64,000 nt of DNA from a virus, in the IMG/VR virus record IMGVR_UViG_3300037245_001077, positions 62,001 through 126,000 of that record; one strand, written 5' to 3'. Shown piece by piece: positions 19,767-27,884 of this stretch (positions are counted from its first letter, which is position 1; each line of letters starts with the position of its first letter). The translations under genes and the position numbers were made by a program. The notes under the pieces are model-generated. The model ran no database searches and was not told the origin of the DNA. It saw only the letters and a program-made list of their open reading frames with translations.

Positions 19767-19786
19767 GCCCGCCTCTTTAGGTGGGC
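19767..19786 (+). promoter_or_regulatory. Hairpin in the 5' leader
   Basis: GCCCGCC-TCTTTA-GGTGGGC forms a strong stem between the promoter at 19694 and the AAGGAGG site before 19811. No T-run follows, so it is not a plain terminator; it could protect the mRNA or bind a regulator. Confidence 0.5.
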
Positions 19787-19810
19787 CTTGCTGTTTAAGG
19801 AGGAAAAACA

Positions 19811-20194
19811 ATGAAGTTGTATGTTTTGTTTGAGCAACCGGATGAAACGTATCCGGGGCAGTATGCGCCGTTAGCCGTTACGGTACTCGATGAGTACACT
19901 GTGGATAATTCCGGAAGATCGCTTCACGAGGCTCAGGAGGCAGAACTTGCTCGTCTTTCTATGAAGGAAGGGTTTGATCCTACAGATGCTAAGTGGGCCT
20001 GGGTTGAGGTGGATCTTGGTGTGACTGAACAGTTGATCCGAGATGCTATTCTTCAGCCTGCCCTCGCTGTCCAAGGTGTAGTAGCAGTTCCGGCTGCTCC
20101 TCAAGGGCAGAAACACCCTTCTTATCAGGCCATTACCGTGACTAGAGGAAGGCCAGGAGCAGGAAGAATTGTTGACGATGAAATTGTGGAGTAA
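19811..20194 (+). CDS. Hypothetical protein
   Basis: 127 residues with an AAGGAGGAAAAACA site. An N-terminal alpha/beta part starts MKLYVLFEQPDE and an acidic C-terminus follows a Pro/Gly-rich linker. First gene behind the strong promoter at 19694. Function unknown. Confidence 0.55.
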   Translation: MKLYVLFEQPDETYPGQYAPLAVTVLDEYTVDNSGRSLHEAQEAELARLSMKEGFDPTDAKWAWVEVDLGVTEQLIRDAILQPALAVQGVVAVPAAPQGQKHPSYQAITVTRGRPGAGRIVDDEIVE

Positions 20195-20197
20195 CCC

Positions 20198-20500
20198 ATG
20201 CCCAAGTATAAACGTTATGGGTATGTGGTGGTGGAAAGGTTCTCAAAGCCTTTCGGATTAGTGGCATGTACAAATGTTGGCTTTCACCTTAATCCCCAAA
20301 AAGCGCAGGAACAGGTTGATGCTATAATCGAGTCCGCTGGAGAGGGTAAAGTCGTTGCAGATGAAACAGTTACAGGCAAAGACGATTTTGTCCCCTCTAT
20401 CCGTCGTCATGTCTTAATTGAATACCCTGGTCACGAGACTCTCCAGGTTCTCATCCAGCGATGGTATGTGGAGGTTGGGAGAGATCGCCATGGGGGATAG
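20198..20500 (+). CDS. Hypothetical protein
   Basis: 100 residues, basic N-terminus (MPKYKRYGYVVVERF), mixed alpha/beta. It starts 3 nt after the preceding stop and overlaps the MarR-like gene by 11 nt. Not recognised. Confidence 0.5.
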   Translation: MPKYKRYGYVVVERFSKPFGLVACTNVGFHLNPQKAQEQVDAIIESAGEGKVVADETVTGKDDFVPSIRRHVLIEYPGHETLQVLIQRWYVEVGRDRHGG

Positions 20501-20888
20501 CTATTATGAGAGTGCGCTGTTACGTCTTCGAAGGGTAGCTGCCTACTTGTCCTTGCGGTATGGCGACGTTGTCAAACACAAAGGTCTTACCCCAGTTCAG
20601 TATGAGGTTTTACTCTACGTGGATTCGTGCTTTCCCTTTTGTTCGGTGTCTGAAGTAGCGCAATTTATGGTGGTAGATAAGTCCACCTCGTCACGGGTGC
20701 TACGTGGGATCGAAGGAAAGGGACTCATACGTATTGTTCACGATACCGAAGATCGTAGAAAACGCCAAGTCATATTGACGAATGAAGGAACAGGCGTTGT
20801 GGACGATTGTCGTAAAGCGTGGATGGTGGTTGAGAAGGATGTTAGGACTAAATACGACGATGCCATTGAGCATCTGGAAATCACTTAG
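20490..20888 (+). CDS. MarR-family transcriptional regulator
   Basis: 132 residues. LTPVQYEVLLYV, then SVSEVAQFMVVDKSTSSRVL as the recognition helix, and a wing DTEDRRKRQVILTNEG are the typical MarR core in the right order. The flanking helices would form the dimer interface. MarR proteins are dimeric repressors, often released by small ligands. Its operators are not identified; genes of this run or the promoter at 19694 are candidates. The start at 20490 avoids a long overlap upstream. Confidence 0.85.
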   Translation: MGDSYYESALLRLRRVAAYLSLRYGDVVKHKGLTPVQYEVLLYVDSCFPFCSVSEVAQFMVVDKSTSSRVLRGIEGKGLIRIVHDTEDRRKRQVILTNEGTGVVDDCRKAWMVVEKDVRTKYDDAIEHLEIT

Positions 20889-20900
20889 GGGGTAGAGCAC

Positions 20901-21122
20901 GTGGCGCATAAGGTAACTTTCGAAAAAAAGGTGGGCGGTGACTGGAAACCTATTCCTTCGGTTGAGCTTCGAGCGGGGGACGTAACACGGATGATAGAAA
21001 ACGGGGCTATTCTAACAGCAGAAGATGGGCGTACTACCGAGTACCGCGTTGCTAAGTTGAACGGGGTGGACCCTGATAGCCACCGGTCTTTTGACTTGGG
21101 CTTAGAACCTATTATTACCTAG
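20901..21122 (+). CDS. Hypothetical protein
   Basis: A GTG start with a GGGGGTAGAGC site; 73 residues with beta-strand pattern, including ELRAGDVTRMIENGAILTAE. Position right after the regulator suggests the same operon. Not recognised. Confidence 0.5.
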   Translation: MAHKVTFEKKVGGDWKPIPSVELRAGDVTRMIENGAILTAEDGRTTEYRVAKLNGVDPDSHRSFDLGLEPIIT

Positions 21123-21131
21123 GAGGAAATT

Positions 21132-21392
21132 TTGGACGCAGTTGTAGATGTGGTTAGAGAAAAGTATGGTGATGAGGCGGCAGAAAGGCTGGCAGAAGCT
21201 TTAAAGTCGTCAGGGGGAACGCCAATCTCCCCGCAGTCCAGTCTCGACACGAGGGTAGTTCTTGCTATTCTCGCCTCGTGTGCTTTACTGATTGGGAAAG
21301 ATCCTGCGACTGTGGACGTAGAGGACATCGCAGAGGTAGCGTTCTCCCTTAGCAATAGAATGCTTGATCCATATGGTAAAACTAAAGAGTAA
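21132..21392 (+). CDS. Hypothetical helical protein (TTG start)
   Basis: A TTG start behind TAGGAGGAAATT. The 86-residue product is alpha-helical with an Ala/Leu-rich second half. It precedes an intrinsic terminator and so closes the operon from 19811. Confidence 0.5.
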   Translation: MDAVVDVVREKYGDEAAERLAEALKSSGGTPISPQSSLDTRVVLAILASCALLIGKDPATVDVEDIAEVAFSLSNRMLDPYGKTKE

Positions 21393-21416
21393 ACTTTTAG
21401 GAAAGAGTACTTTGGA

Positions 21417-21447
21417 GCCGGGTTTTTGACCCGGCTTCTTTATTTTC
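21417..21447 (+). terminator. Intrinsic terminator
   Basis: GCCGGG-TTTTTGA-CCCGGC followed by TTCTTTATTTT. The tail includes the recurring CTTTATT element. Confidence 0.75.
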
Positions 21448-21462
21448 TGATAGGAGATTATT

Positions 21463-21783
21463 ATGAGTAGTAAATATGCTGGTGCGATGTTGAAAGCAAC
21501 CAAAGTTGGTGGTAGGCGTTACACCACGGTAAAATCTTTGAATAAGGCTAGAGCACTTGTTCAGGCTGCTGAGAAAGCTTCTCATGGTAAGGTTATCCAA
21601 GCCAGTGAGATTTACCGTGATGACCTTATTGAAGTTCTTGTGGACACACTTATGGAGAAGGATAAGTGTGATGACAAGAAGGACGACAAGGACGACAAGA
21701 AAGACAAGAAAGACAAGAAAGAGAATCCCTTCGCTAAGTTCAAGAAAAAGAAGAAGAAAGATGACGAAGAGGATGACGATTAA
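21463..21783 (+). CDS. Charged basic/acidic protein with internal copy of the shared peptide
   Basis: 106 residues. N-terminal half basic; residues about 49-63 (YRDDLIEVLVDTLME) resemble the MTREELIEAIVE peptide. The C-terminal third is a Lys/Asp tract with repeating DDKKD/KDKK units that is surely disordered. The stop overlaps the next gene, which is itself a member of the family. Confidence 0.55.
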   Translation: MSSKYAGAMLKATKVGGRRYTTVKSLNKARALVQAAEKASHGKVIQASEIYRDDLIEVLVDTLMEKDKCDDKKDDKDDKKDKKDKKENPFAKFKKKKKKDDEEDDD

Positions 21784-21986
21784 TGAATCGTGAAGAGTTA
21801 ATCGAGCTGTTGGTGGAAGAAGCTCTCAAAGACTTCCCTGGTAATGACAAAGAATCAAAGTACAAACGTATGAAGCTTCATATCATGGCAAGTGCCCGTA
21901 AAGGTCGTAAGAGTGGAAAAGACTTTAAGGCTTACGTGTACGGAGCAATGAGAAATCGTGGGTGGAAGCCCACAAGAGAGAGGTAA
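21783..21986 (+). CDS. Basic protein with shared N-terminal peptide (member 7)
   Basis: 67 residues: MNREELIELLVEEALKDFPG, then a basic helical domain with an LHIMASARKGRKSG core. LVEE|A approximates a T4-type head-protease site. It starts at TAATG with the previous gene, well outside the tRNA block, showing that the peptide is not confined to that locus. Confidence 0.6.
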   Translation: MNREELIELLVEEALKDFPGNDKESKYKRMKLHIMASARKGRKSGKDFKAYVYGAMRNRGWKPTRER

Positions 21987-21989
21987 GTT

Positions 21990-22652
21990 ATGCCCTTCCA
22001 ATCAGATTTTGAAAAAAGCCCTATTGATGTACTGGCAACCCATTATGGCCCTAAGCCTTTTGGTCCTTGGACTAGTCTTATCAGCACCCAGCTTTCTGTG
22101 TTAACGTCAGCTAAGACGCTCTCTGAGCTTCTTGCGGCGAATGACACCGATGTAGTGAACGAGGTCGTAGTAGCGGCTGACGGCACTACAATGAGCTTCT
22201 CAGGCACATTGGCCCCACATACTACTATTCCCCGTACTTCGAACATCGAAGACGGTGATTCAGTGACTTTTACAGCGACCGTGAGTTCGGGTGGTGTGGA
22301 TATCACAGATGCTGCTACTCCTGGTATTCTTGCGGGTACCAACTGCACAGGAACTATCGACTACATCACAGGTGAGTGGACCTTGGTGTTTACGGTTACT
22401 GCTCCTGATAACGCTACGAATATTGTAGTGGATTACACGTGGTTCTTTGTCCTTCCTGATACGATACAAGGCTTGTGGATGTATCCTGCTGGAGATATTA
22501 GAGCTACCTTTTCGGAAAACGGTGTTCCTACGGCTGCAACAGGTATGCTTATAGGTGAGGCTATTTTCCTAGCGGGGCAACGAGGGCTTATAGCCAACGC
22601 ATCGTTTATTGCAGGATCGACCACATTGTTAGACGTTGAAGTCATGGTGTAG
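21990..22652 (+). CDS. Virion structural protein, beta-rich
   Basis: 220 residues. Residues about 45-150 are beta-sandwich-like, with the phrase TGTIDYITGEWTLVFT that I associate with phage structural and adaptor domains. The N- and C-termini are less regular. It opens a run of adhesin-like genes. Exact role unknown. Confidence 0.5.
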   Translation: MPFQSDFEKSPIDVLATHYGPKPFGPWTSLISTQLSVLTSAKTLSELLAANDTDVVNEVVVAADGTTMSFSGTLAPHTTIPRTSNIEDGDSVTFTATVSSGGVDITDAATPGILAGTNCTGTIDYITGEWTLVFTVTAPDNATNIVVDYTWFFVLPDTIQGLWMYPAGDIRATFSENGVPTAATGMLIGEAIFLAGQRGLIANASFIAGSTTLLDVEVMV

Positions 22653-22655
22653 CCC

Positions 22656-23504
22656 GTGGGCACTAGACTCCATCTCCCGTCTTATCCTTCAGCGGAAGTT
22701 GGCGGGTTACAGACTGCTTTTCGTCAGAATCCTGGTGGAGGTGAAATTCTGGGGTTTGAGGCGTTTCAGTTCGACTTCAACGATCTGACGGCAGACGCGC
22801 CACCACCGAACGGCTCGATCCCGACGAAGTTCGGGGTGGCCCCGCTGGTCTCAATCGTGATGAAACAGCAGAGTAAGTACCTAACTGGCGGTCCCTGGAA
22901 TCGAACCCTCAATTTTCCGCAACCGGGCGAGACCGGCTTCGAGAATTCGACAGGCTGGGCGTTCGACGCTCGTGACTACGGCAACGGCGTGGACCTGCCA
23001 TTCGAGGGCTGGAAGTGTCAATTCTACTGGGGCTGTTATCAGACTGGCGGGCAGGATATGAGGTGGGGCCAGTTCAATATGTACGCTGGCACAATGACCG
23101 ACCTAGACGTTTCGAATCCAGGCGCGGGATACAGATGTCTTCTCAGCGTGGGCACCACGAACGTCCGGCACTACAACCGGCATCTGATCGACAATGTGCA
23201 GATCCATCTCTCAGATCTCCAGCCCGCTGGCGCGTCTCAAACGAACTATTTCGTGTGGCAAGAAATCGTGGCCGACTACACCAACCGAACAATTCAATCA
23301 ACCATCCACGATCTACAGCAGGCCGGGGAAACAACTAGCGGTGTCATCTCGATCTCAGATGTGGAGACGTTCCCGCTGGTCGCCTACAGGTATTTCGGTT
23401 TCCACTCCGGGGCCGACGCAAACAACTGTGGAGTGAAACTACATCACGGATGGTTCGGCAAACTGTCGGATGACTTCCCAGCACATCTGTCGCTGACTAC
23501 ATAG
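22656..23504 (+). CDS. Adhesin-like virion protein, paralogue A
   Basis: A GTG start, 282 residues. The N-terminal YPSAEVGGLQTAFRQNPGGG matches YPSMSDGGLQPAFRQYPGDG of the next gene, and the C-termini also align (WFGKLSDDFPA). The middle is GC-rich relative to its surroundings and differs in sequence. It is beta-rich with many aromatic residues and resembles a lectin-like receptor-binding domain. A conserved anchor with a variable middle suggests exchange of host-recognition modules. Confidence 0.55.
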   Translation: MGTRLHLPSYPSAEVGGLQTAFRQNPGGGEILGFEAFQFDFNDLTADAPPPNGSIPTKFGVAPLVSIVMKQQSKYLTGGPWNRTLNFPQPGETGFENSTGWAFDARDYGNGVDLPFEGWKCQFYWGCYQTGGQDMRWGQFNMYAGTMTDLDVSNPGAGYRCLLSVGTTNVRHYNRHLIDNVQIHLSDLQPAGASQTNYFVWQEIVADYTNRTIQSTIHDLQQAGETTSGVISISDVETFPLVAYRYFGFHSGADANNCGVKLHHGWFGKLSDDFPAHLSLTT

Positions 23505-23514
23505 ATGAAAGACC

Positions 23515-24300
23515 ATGATTACTAAACTTTATTTCCCATTTTATCCTTCAATGAGTGACGGTGGGTTGCAGCCTGCTTTCCGTCAATACCCTGGTGATGG
23601 TGGGGGTGGTAATTTTCTAAGTTTGCCCGTTTACCACCACTGGAACGGTGAAACAGTTGGAGAAATCCCATCATACAGCACAAAGCCGGATTCGGTTCCA
23701 GCACTCCTGATTCATGGGGATCATCCGACAAATTGGACTCACTGTGCGAGGGGGCCGACTGTAGCTGCCGCTGACGGTCTGCTTGTAGACCTCGGTGGAA
23801 CACTTTCTCCAAACATGTCTGGAATAAGGGTGCTCACACTCCACCGGACGCAGGGTACGGCGTTAATGTGGTGTGATGTCCAGCTCACAGCGGGACCGAC
23901 AGATCTTTTTGGTAATGATTATGTGTTCTGGGAGATTGCAGAGAATGTCAGCCCGGACGAGCGTGTTCATAGAAGGATTATTGGCGGTGTCGAAGATTTC
24001 AACGAAGTTTACACCGGGCACGGAGAGAACAGAGCCAAAGGAAATAGCTGGAGATATGTGTTCTACGAGCAACTGAAGAACGGCGACACAACCTGGAGTG
24101 TTTACAATGAGAGTGGAACCCTGGATTATACTGGGTCTCGGGCGTACCAGGGAACAGCCGAGGTGTTTCCTGAGAACATGCGGTATCTCGGACTCAGGAG
24201 TTGGAATAACGGTTCAGAGTTTGCCCAAATCTGGGTTGGTACGAGTGATGATGCTTGGCCGAGTCTGCCGATGACCCCGATTTCTAATCTAGGTATATAA
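23515..24300 (+). CDS. Adhesin-like virion protein, paralogue B
   Basis: 261 residues, with the same N-terminal anchor as 22656 and the same ending (WVGTSDDAWPSL). The central region (about residues 45-235) is beta-rich and largely unrelated to paralogue A. A very different DNA composition at the start (AT-rich) against the centre suggests recombination. Probable receptor-binding protein by inference. Confidence 0.55.
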   Translation: MITKLYFPFYPSMSDGGLQPAFRQYPGDGGGGNFLSLPVYHHWNGETVGEIPSYSTKPDSVPALLIHGDHPTNWTHCARGPTVAAADGLLVDLGGTLSPNMSGIRVLTLHRTQGTALMWCDVQLTAGPTDLFGNDYVFWEIAENVSPDERVHRRIIGGVEDFNEVYTGHGENRAKGNSWRYVFYEQLKNGDTTWSVYNESGTLDYTGSRAYQGTAEVFPENMRYLGLRSWNNGSEFAQIWVGTSDDAWPSLPMTPISNLGI

Positions 24301-24301
24301 C

Positions 24302-24329
24302 TTGACACCCTACATTATAAGAGTATGAT
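24302..24329 (+). promoter_or_regulatory. Sigma-70-type promoter
   Basis: TTGACA at 24302-24307, a 16-nt spacer and TATGAT at 24324-24329. The predicted start near 24336 is at the ATG at 24337, so the mRNA could be leaderless. Confidence 0.65.
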
Positions 24330-24336
24330 AAGATTC

Positions 24337-26439
24337 ATGAAGAATGTTGTTGTTCTTGCTGTTCCGGTTCTAGCATTAACTTTGATAATTGCAGCCTTCA
24401 GTTGTGGAGGGAACGGTACACCTCCCCCTAACGCAACGAAGACACCTACAGCTATCATTTCACCGACTGCTACTGCAATCCCTCCGACCGAAACCCCTGT
24501 GCCACAGCCTATTCCTGAGCTTATCCCTCCTTTTCCGAAGGTGATGGGAATGGTTCAGCTTGGAGATATGGCAGATCCTCTTGACACTAATACCTATAAC
24601 TTCCAGTCGAATGCGGAGACTGCTAATCAGCTATTGGCAAACGGATTTCAAGCTATCCAAATTTGGCCGCACGAGAGAGTTATGTCCCAAGATGTAGGGT
24701 TAGTTATCTGCAATCCAGGTATCAAGGTTATTGCTATTCGTCCACTGGCTCGTGTGTCTATGGATTCAGGTACTTGTATAGAGGGTACGCAGAATCCAAC
24801 TTGGGAGAATGCTGACTTTGGTCAGATTGCGTATGATCTTCTTGAGCAGTATGGAGATCTATCGTGCCGAGGTGGAGAACCCTTGGATATCATCTTGAAT
24901 AACTGGGAGATCGACTGGCAGTACAAAGGACCGTTTTGCCGAGAAGCTACTCCTACTCCTTATCGTTATCAAAAAGTTACTGAGATGTTGAAGACTCGTC
25001 AGATGGGGGTTGAGTGGGCAAGATCGGTCTTTCCTGATGCCTTATTGAGAGTCCTCCATGGTATTGTGGTTAACCATCATGAAGCAACTTACGCCTTTAG
25101 TTTTAGCCGAGATGTGTTGCCAGGGCTTATTGCTGATGGGTATGGACCACACGTTATTGGTATCTCTTTCTATACTAAGCAGTGGACTTTCACACAGGTT
25201 GTAGAGGTTCTCAAACTTCGTACAGGGTACCCGGTAAGCCGGATGTATGTTGCTGAGCATGGTGAAAATGAGAAGTGGCCTGGAAGACAGCGCGGTAGAT
25301 TTGAGCAAACGCTTCCTCGCATGGATGCTGCGGGTATCCGTGTTGTTTTCATGTGGACATGGAAGCAATTTTGGCCGGGAAGTATAGCAGAGGATGGTTC
25401 CCGTACTGGTGGGTGGCATGGTTTATGGGAAGTTGACGAGAATTTGGGACTTCCAATCCAGCGTAGTTTTACAGGTAGATGGACTTCAGGTTTACGTTTT
25501 GTTCAAGAGTTCAGAATGCGCTTTGACGAGCCACCACTACCTGCTATAACGCCACCAGTAGGAAATACGCCGGTACCTAGTCCGACACCACCAGGAGGAG
25601 GAGCTACACCTACGCCTACACCCACGTCTGTCCCCCCTACTGAGACGCCTAAGCCACCTCCAACAGGGACGCCTATGCCACCTACACCAACGTTTGTACC
25701 CCCTACTGAGACGCCCGTAGATACTCCTACTCCTCCAGTAGCTACTGAGACTCCTATCCCACCACCAGTCTACACATTTACTCCTACTCCTGATCCTTGT
25801 GCAGATTGTCCTATACCTGGGACTATTTGGTGTGATATGTACCCCGAGGTGTGTGCTCAGTGTTGGGAAGACTGTGGTCAGCCGATGAGTACTCCTACTC
25901 CTGGGCCTCCAACTAATACTCCTACTAAGACGCCTACTCCTGGGGCACCAACACCTACTCCTACTTCTGTACCGGAAGATTGTGATGGCTGCCCGCTACC
26001 TGGGACGCTGTGGTGCGAGATGGCACCGGACGCTTGCTATCAGTGCTGGGAAGACTGTGGTGAACCGCTACCTACACGTACTCCTACGCCAATCCCTACT
26101 ATTACACCAACGCCTACTCCTCCTTGGTCAAATAATCCAACGTTTTCAGTATACCCAGACGCTACTCCAACACATTGTGTGTGGGTTTTCACGCATGATG
26201 AGTCTGGTACTGTTATTTCTGAAGAAGTTGCTCTCTGTGCGGACATGAACCAGACGTTTGGCTTAGAGGGTTGGTGGACTATAGAGATAATGACACATTA
26301 TAATCATGGGGCTGTAGGGATTCAGACTGAGCCGAATGGCGATAAGCATGGAGACCTTGATGGTGACGGTATGTACGAGTATTGGCATAGTCAACCGTTA
26401 GAAGTCTTACCCAAACCGGCTGTTCCTATTTTCATTTAG
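24337..26439 (+). CDS. Secreted lipoprotein with TIM-barrel-like domain and Thr-Pro repeats
   Basis: About 700 residues (an ATG at 24325 overlaps the -10 box). A signal peptide ends in LIIAAFSC, a lipobox with Cys near residue 23. Then a Thr/Pro linker, a domain with NNWEIDW and AEHGENE motifs suggestive of a (beta/alpha)8 glycoside hydrolase with paired acids, and a long Thr-Pro repeat region holding two copies of a CxxCPxPGTxWC...QCWEDCG module. A C-terminal DLDGDGMYEYW is EF-hand/dockerin-like. Probably anchored outside the host membrane; perhaps a host-derived gene altering the cell surface. Confidence 0.65.
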   Translation: MKNVVVLAVPVLALTLIIAAFSCGGNGTPPPNATKTPTAIISPTATAIPPTETPVPQPIPELIPPFPKVMGMVQLGDMADPLDTNTYNFQSNAETANQLLANGFQAIQIWPHERVMSQDVGLVICNPGIKVIAIRPLARVSMDSGTCIEGTQNPTWENADFGQIAYDLLEQYGDLSCRGGEPLDIILNNWEIDWQYKGPFCREATPTPYRYQKVTEMLKTRQMGVEWARSVFPDALLRVLHGIVVNHHEATYAFSFSRDVLPGLIADGYGPHVIGISFYTKQWTFTQVVEVLKLRTGYPVSRMYVAEHGENEKWPGRQRGRFEQTLPRMDAAGIRVVFMWTWKQFWPGSIAEDGSRTGGWHGLWEVDENLGLPIQRSFTGRWTSGLRFVQEFRMRFDEPPLPAITPPVGNTPVPSPTPPGGGATPTPTPTSVPPTETPKPPPTGTPMPPTPTFVPPTETPVDTPTPPVATETPIPPPVYTFTPTPDPCADCPIPGTIWCDMYPEVCAQCWEDCGQPMSTPTPGPPTNTPTKTPTPGAPTPTPTSVPEDCDGCPLPGTLWCEMAPDACYQCWEDCGEPLPTRTPTPIPTITPTPTPPWSNNPTFSVYPDATPTHCVWVFTHDESGTVISEEVALCADMNQTFGLEGWWTIEIMTHYNHGAVGIQTEPNGDKHGDLDGDGMYEYWHSQPLEVLPKPAVPIFI

Positions 26440-26447
26440 GAGTGTGC

Positions 26448-26711
26448 ATGTCAGCTAGAGAAGCAGTAGAGGCGTATATTGATGCGCTAAGAGATGTGGG
26501 CGCAGATATCCTAAAGTACCAATTTCGGGTAATAGATGGCAAGATCTGTTTGGGTCATGTCTGGGGTGTAGGGTTAGATGAGATTCAGTGGGCCATGATA
26601 TGGCATACCCCTGAAGAATTTTCTAAGATGGCGAGAATGCGTCGGTTGGATTCCCGTCCTACCAGTAAAATAGGAAATCGTTTTGTAGAGGTTGACAAAG
26701 GAACCTCTTGA
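26448..26711 (+). CDS. Hypothetical protein
   Basis: The start at 26448 has TAGGAG at proper distance. The 87-residue product is alpha/beta with an acidic N-terminal helix. The next promoter (26692) lies inside its last codons. Not recognised. Confidence 0.5.
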   Translation: MSAREAVEAYIDALRDVGADILKYQFRVIDGKICLGHVWGVGLDEIQWAMIWHTPEEFSKMARMRRLDSRPTSKIGNRFVEVDKGTS

Positions 26712-26720
26712 TGGTATCCT
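26692..26720 (+). promoter_or_regulatory. Sigma-70-type promoter
   Basis: TTGACA at 26692-26697, a 17-nt spacer and TATCCT at 26715-26720, within the end of the preceding gene. Confidence 0.65.
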
Positions 26721-26738
26721 TGAGTTCGGAGGTAATTG

Positions 26739-26975
26739 ATGGTTAACCCAGTACGACAACCAACGTCTAGATTTGAGAAGTTCCTAATGGGGCTTAAAGT
26801 TATTGTCCAGGCTCAGCCTGGAGCGCAGATGGACTTTGGAGCTAGGGGAGCTTTCCTCGTGGGCAACACCGAAGATCCATTCGTGACCAAGGGGATGAGG
26901 GACTATCTCTCCGGGCTAGGTTTCAGTGTGGATAGTGACAAGGAGATGTTCTCTTTCCAAGTTAAAAATGAGTAA
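26739..26975 (+). CDS. Hypothetical protein
   Basis: The ATG at 26739 is preferred over the TTG at 26736; a CGGAGGT site precedes it. The 78-residue product is probably alpha/beta (KVIVQAQPGAQMDFGARGAF). It overlaps the next start by 8 nt. Unknown function. Confidence 0.5.
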   Translation: MVNPVRQPTSRFEKFLMGLKVIVQAQPGAQMDFGARGAFLVGNTEDPFVTKGMRDYLSGLGFSVDSDKEMFSFQVKNE

Positions 26976-27348
26976 GCAGGTAAAGCTAAAGCGTAACGCG
27001 CAACGGATTCATTTCAGGCGCAGGGTGTTTGAACGGTTGGGTTACGAAATCCGCCCTGAAGAAGTAGGGAGAATTAAGCAGGAGATCCGGAGTGGAACGG
27101 GGGAACTTCTTACCCGCCCAAATAAACGCTTATCACTTTGGCGCATAGAGGTTGGAAACCGAAAGGGGTTTGTGGTAGTATATGACGCTGAAACGGAAGA
27201 ACTGGTTACCTTAATGACAGATAGTATCTGGCAAGAACAAGACATGTGTAATTCACCTCACGTATCTGATAGTGCTGAGCTTAAAGGTAGCCTGTCAGAT
27301 CATCGTGGGGCTGAATCTTTGTTGGAGTTACGGAAGAAAATCGTATGA
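26968..27348 (+). CDS. Basic hypothetical protein
   Basis: The start at 26968 lies at the preceding stop. The 126-residue product has a basic helical N-terminus (KLKRNAQRIHFRRRVFERLG) followed by a beta-hairpin-rich part (LSLWRIEVGNRKGFVVVYDA). This layout resembles small RelE/ParE-like or BrnT-like folds, but I cannot assign it. Catalytic residues are not obvious. Confidence 0.45.
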   Translation: MSKQVKLKRNAQRIHFRRRVFERLGYEIRPEEVGRIKQEIRSGTGELLTRPNKRLSLWRIEVGNRKGFVVVYDAETEELVTLMTDSIWQEQDMCNSPHVSDSAELKGSLSDHRGAESLLELRKKIV

Positions 27349-27360
27349 AAGGAGTATGTA

Positions 27361-27864
27361 ATGGCGAGGAAAGCAGATGATATCAAAAAAGAGTTAGCTC
27401 GTCGTTCTTTAGAGCGAAAAGAAAGTGCTAGTAAACCTGACGTAGTAGAGAACGGTGAGGTCGAAGAGCTAGAGACAGAAATGCTTACAGATATGGAAGA
27501 GGTTCTTGAAGAGGGGGAGGAAGATTACGAAGACATCGGAGATTTCGATGCTTTAATTGATCTAGCCCACGAGGAGGGTTACGGTGCTTACTACGAGGGG
27601 CAAGAGGTAACGTCCAATCCCTACACGATGTTTGAAGATGAGGATGCTGACGCTCACAACCTGTACGTTGCTGCTTGGGAAGAGGGTTGGGTGGACGCAC
27701 ATCGAGAAGGTTGTCTCACTGACGTAGTTGTCGCTGCATACAAGCTTGTAAAGGCAGGGACAGAGGAAGAAGCCACTAAGATGTTTTCCCACTTGGAGGA
27801 AAGTCTTACTGCTCTCGGGGAAGTTTCAAATCTTGATGAGCTGGAAGAGTCTTGGGGCGAGTGA
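27361..27864 (+). CDS. Acidic hypothetical protein
   Basis: 167 residues. Residues about 25-60 are a dense Glu/Asp tract; the rest is Tyr/Glu-rich with AHEEGYGAYYEGQE and AWEEGWVDAHREG, a repeated helix pattern. Very low pI is expected. An ATGGCG start has a GGAG site. It may be a DNA mimic or chaperone-like, but nothing shows this. Confidence 0.5.
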   Translation: MARKADDIKKELARRSLERKESASKPDVVENGEVEELETEMLTDMEEVLEEGEEDYEDIGDFDALIDLAHEEGYGAYYEGQEVTSNPYTMFEDEDADAHNLYVAAWEEGWVDAHREGCLTDVVVAAYKLVKAGTEEEATKMFSHLEESLTALGEVSNLDELEESWGE

Positions 27865-27884
27865 ACACCTTTGAGGTTAGTAGG

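Noticed and set aside
21660-21780. Repeated GACAAGAAAGACAAG tract considered as a DNA repeat or CRISPR-like array
   Set aside because: It is explained as codons for a Lys/Asp tract; there are no regular spacers and no cas genes in the window.
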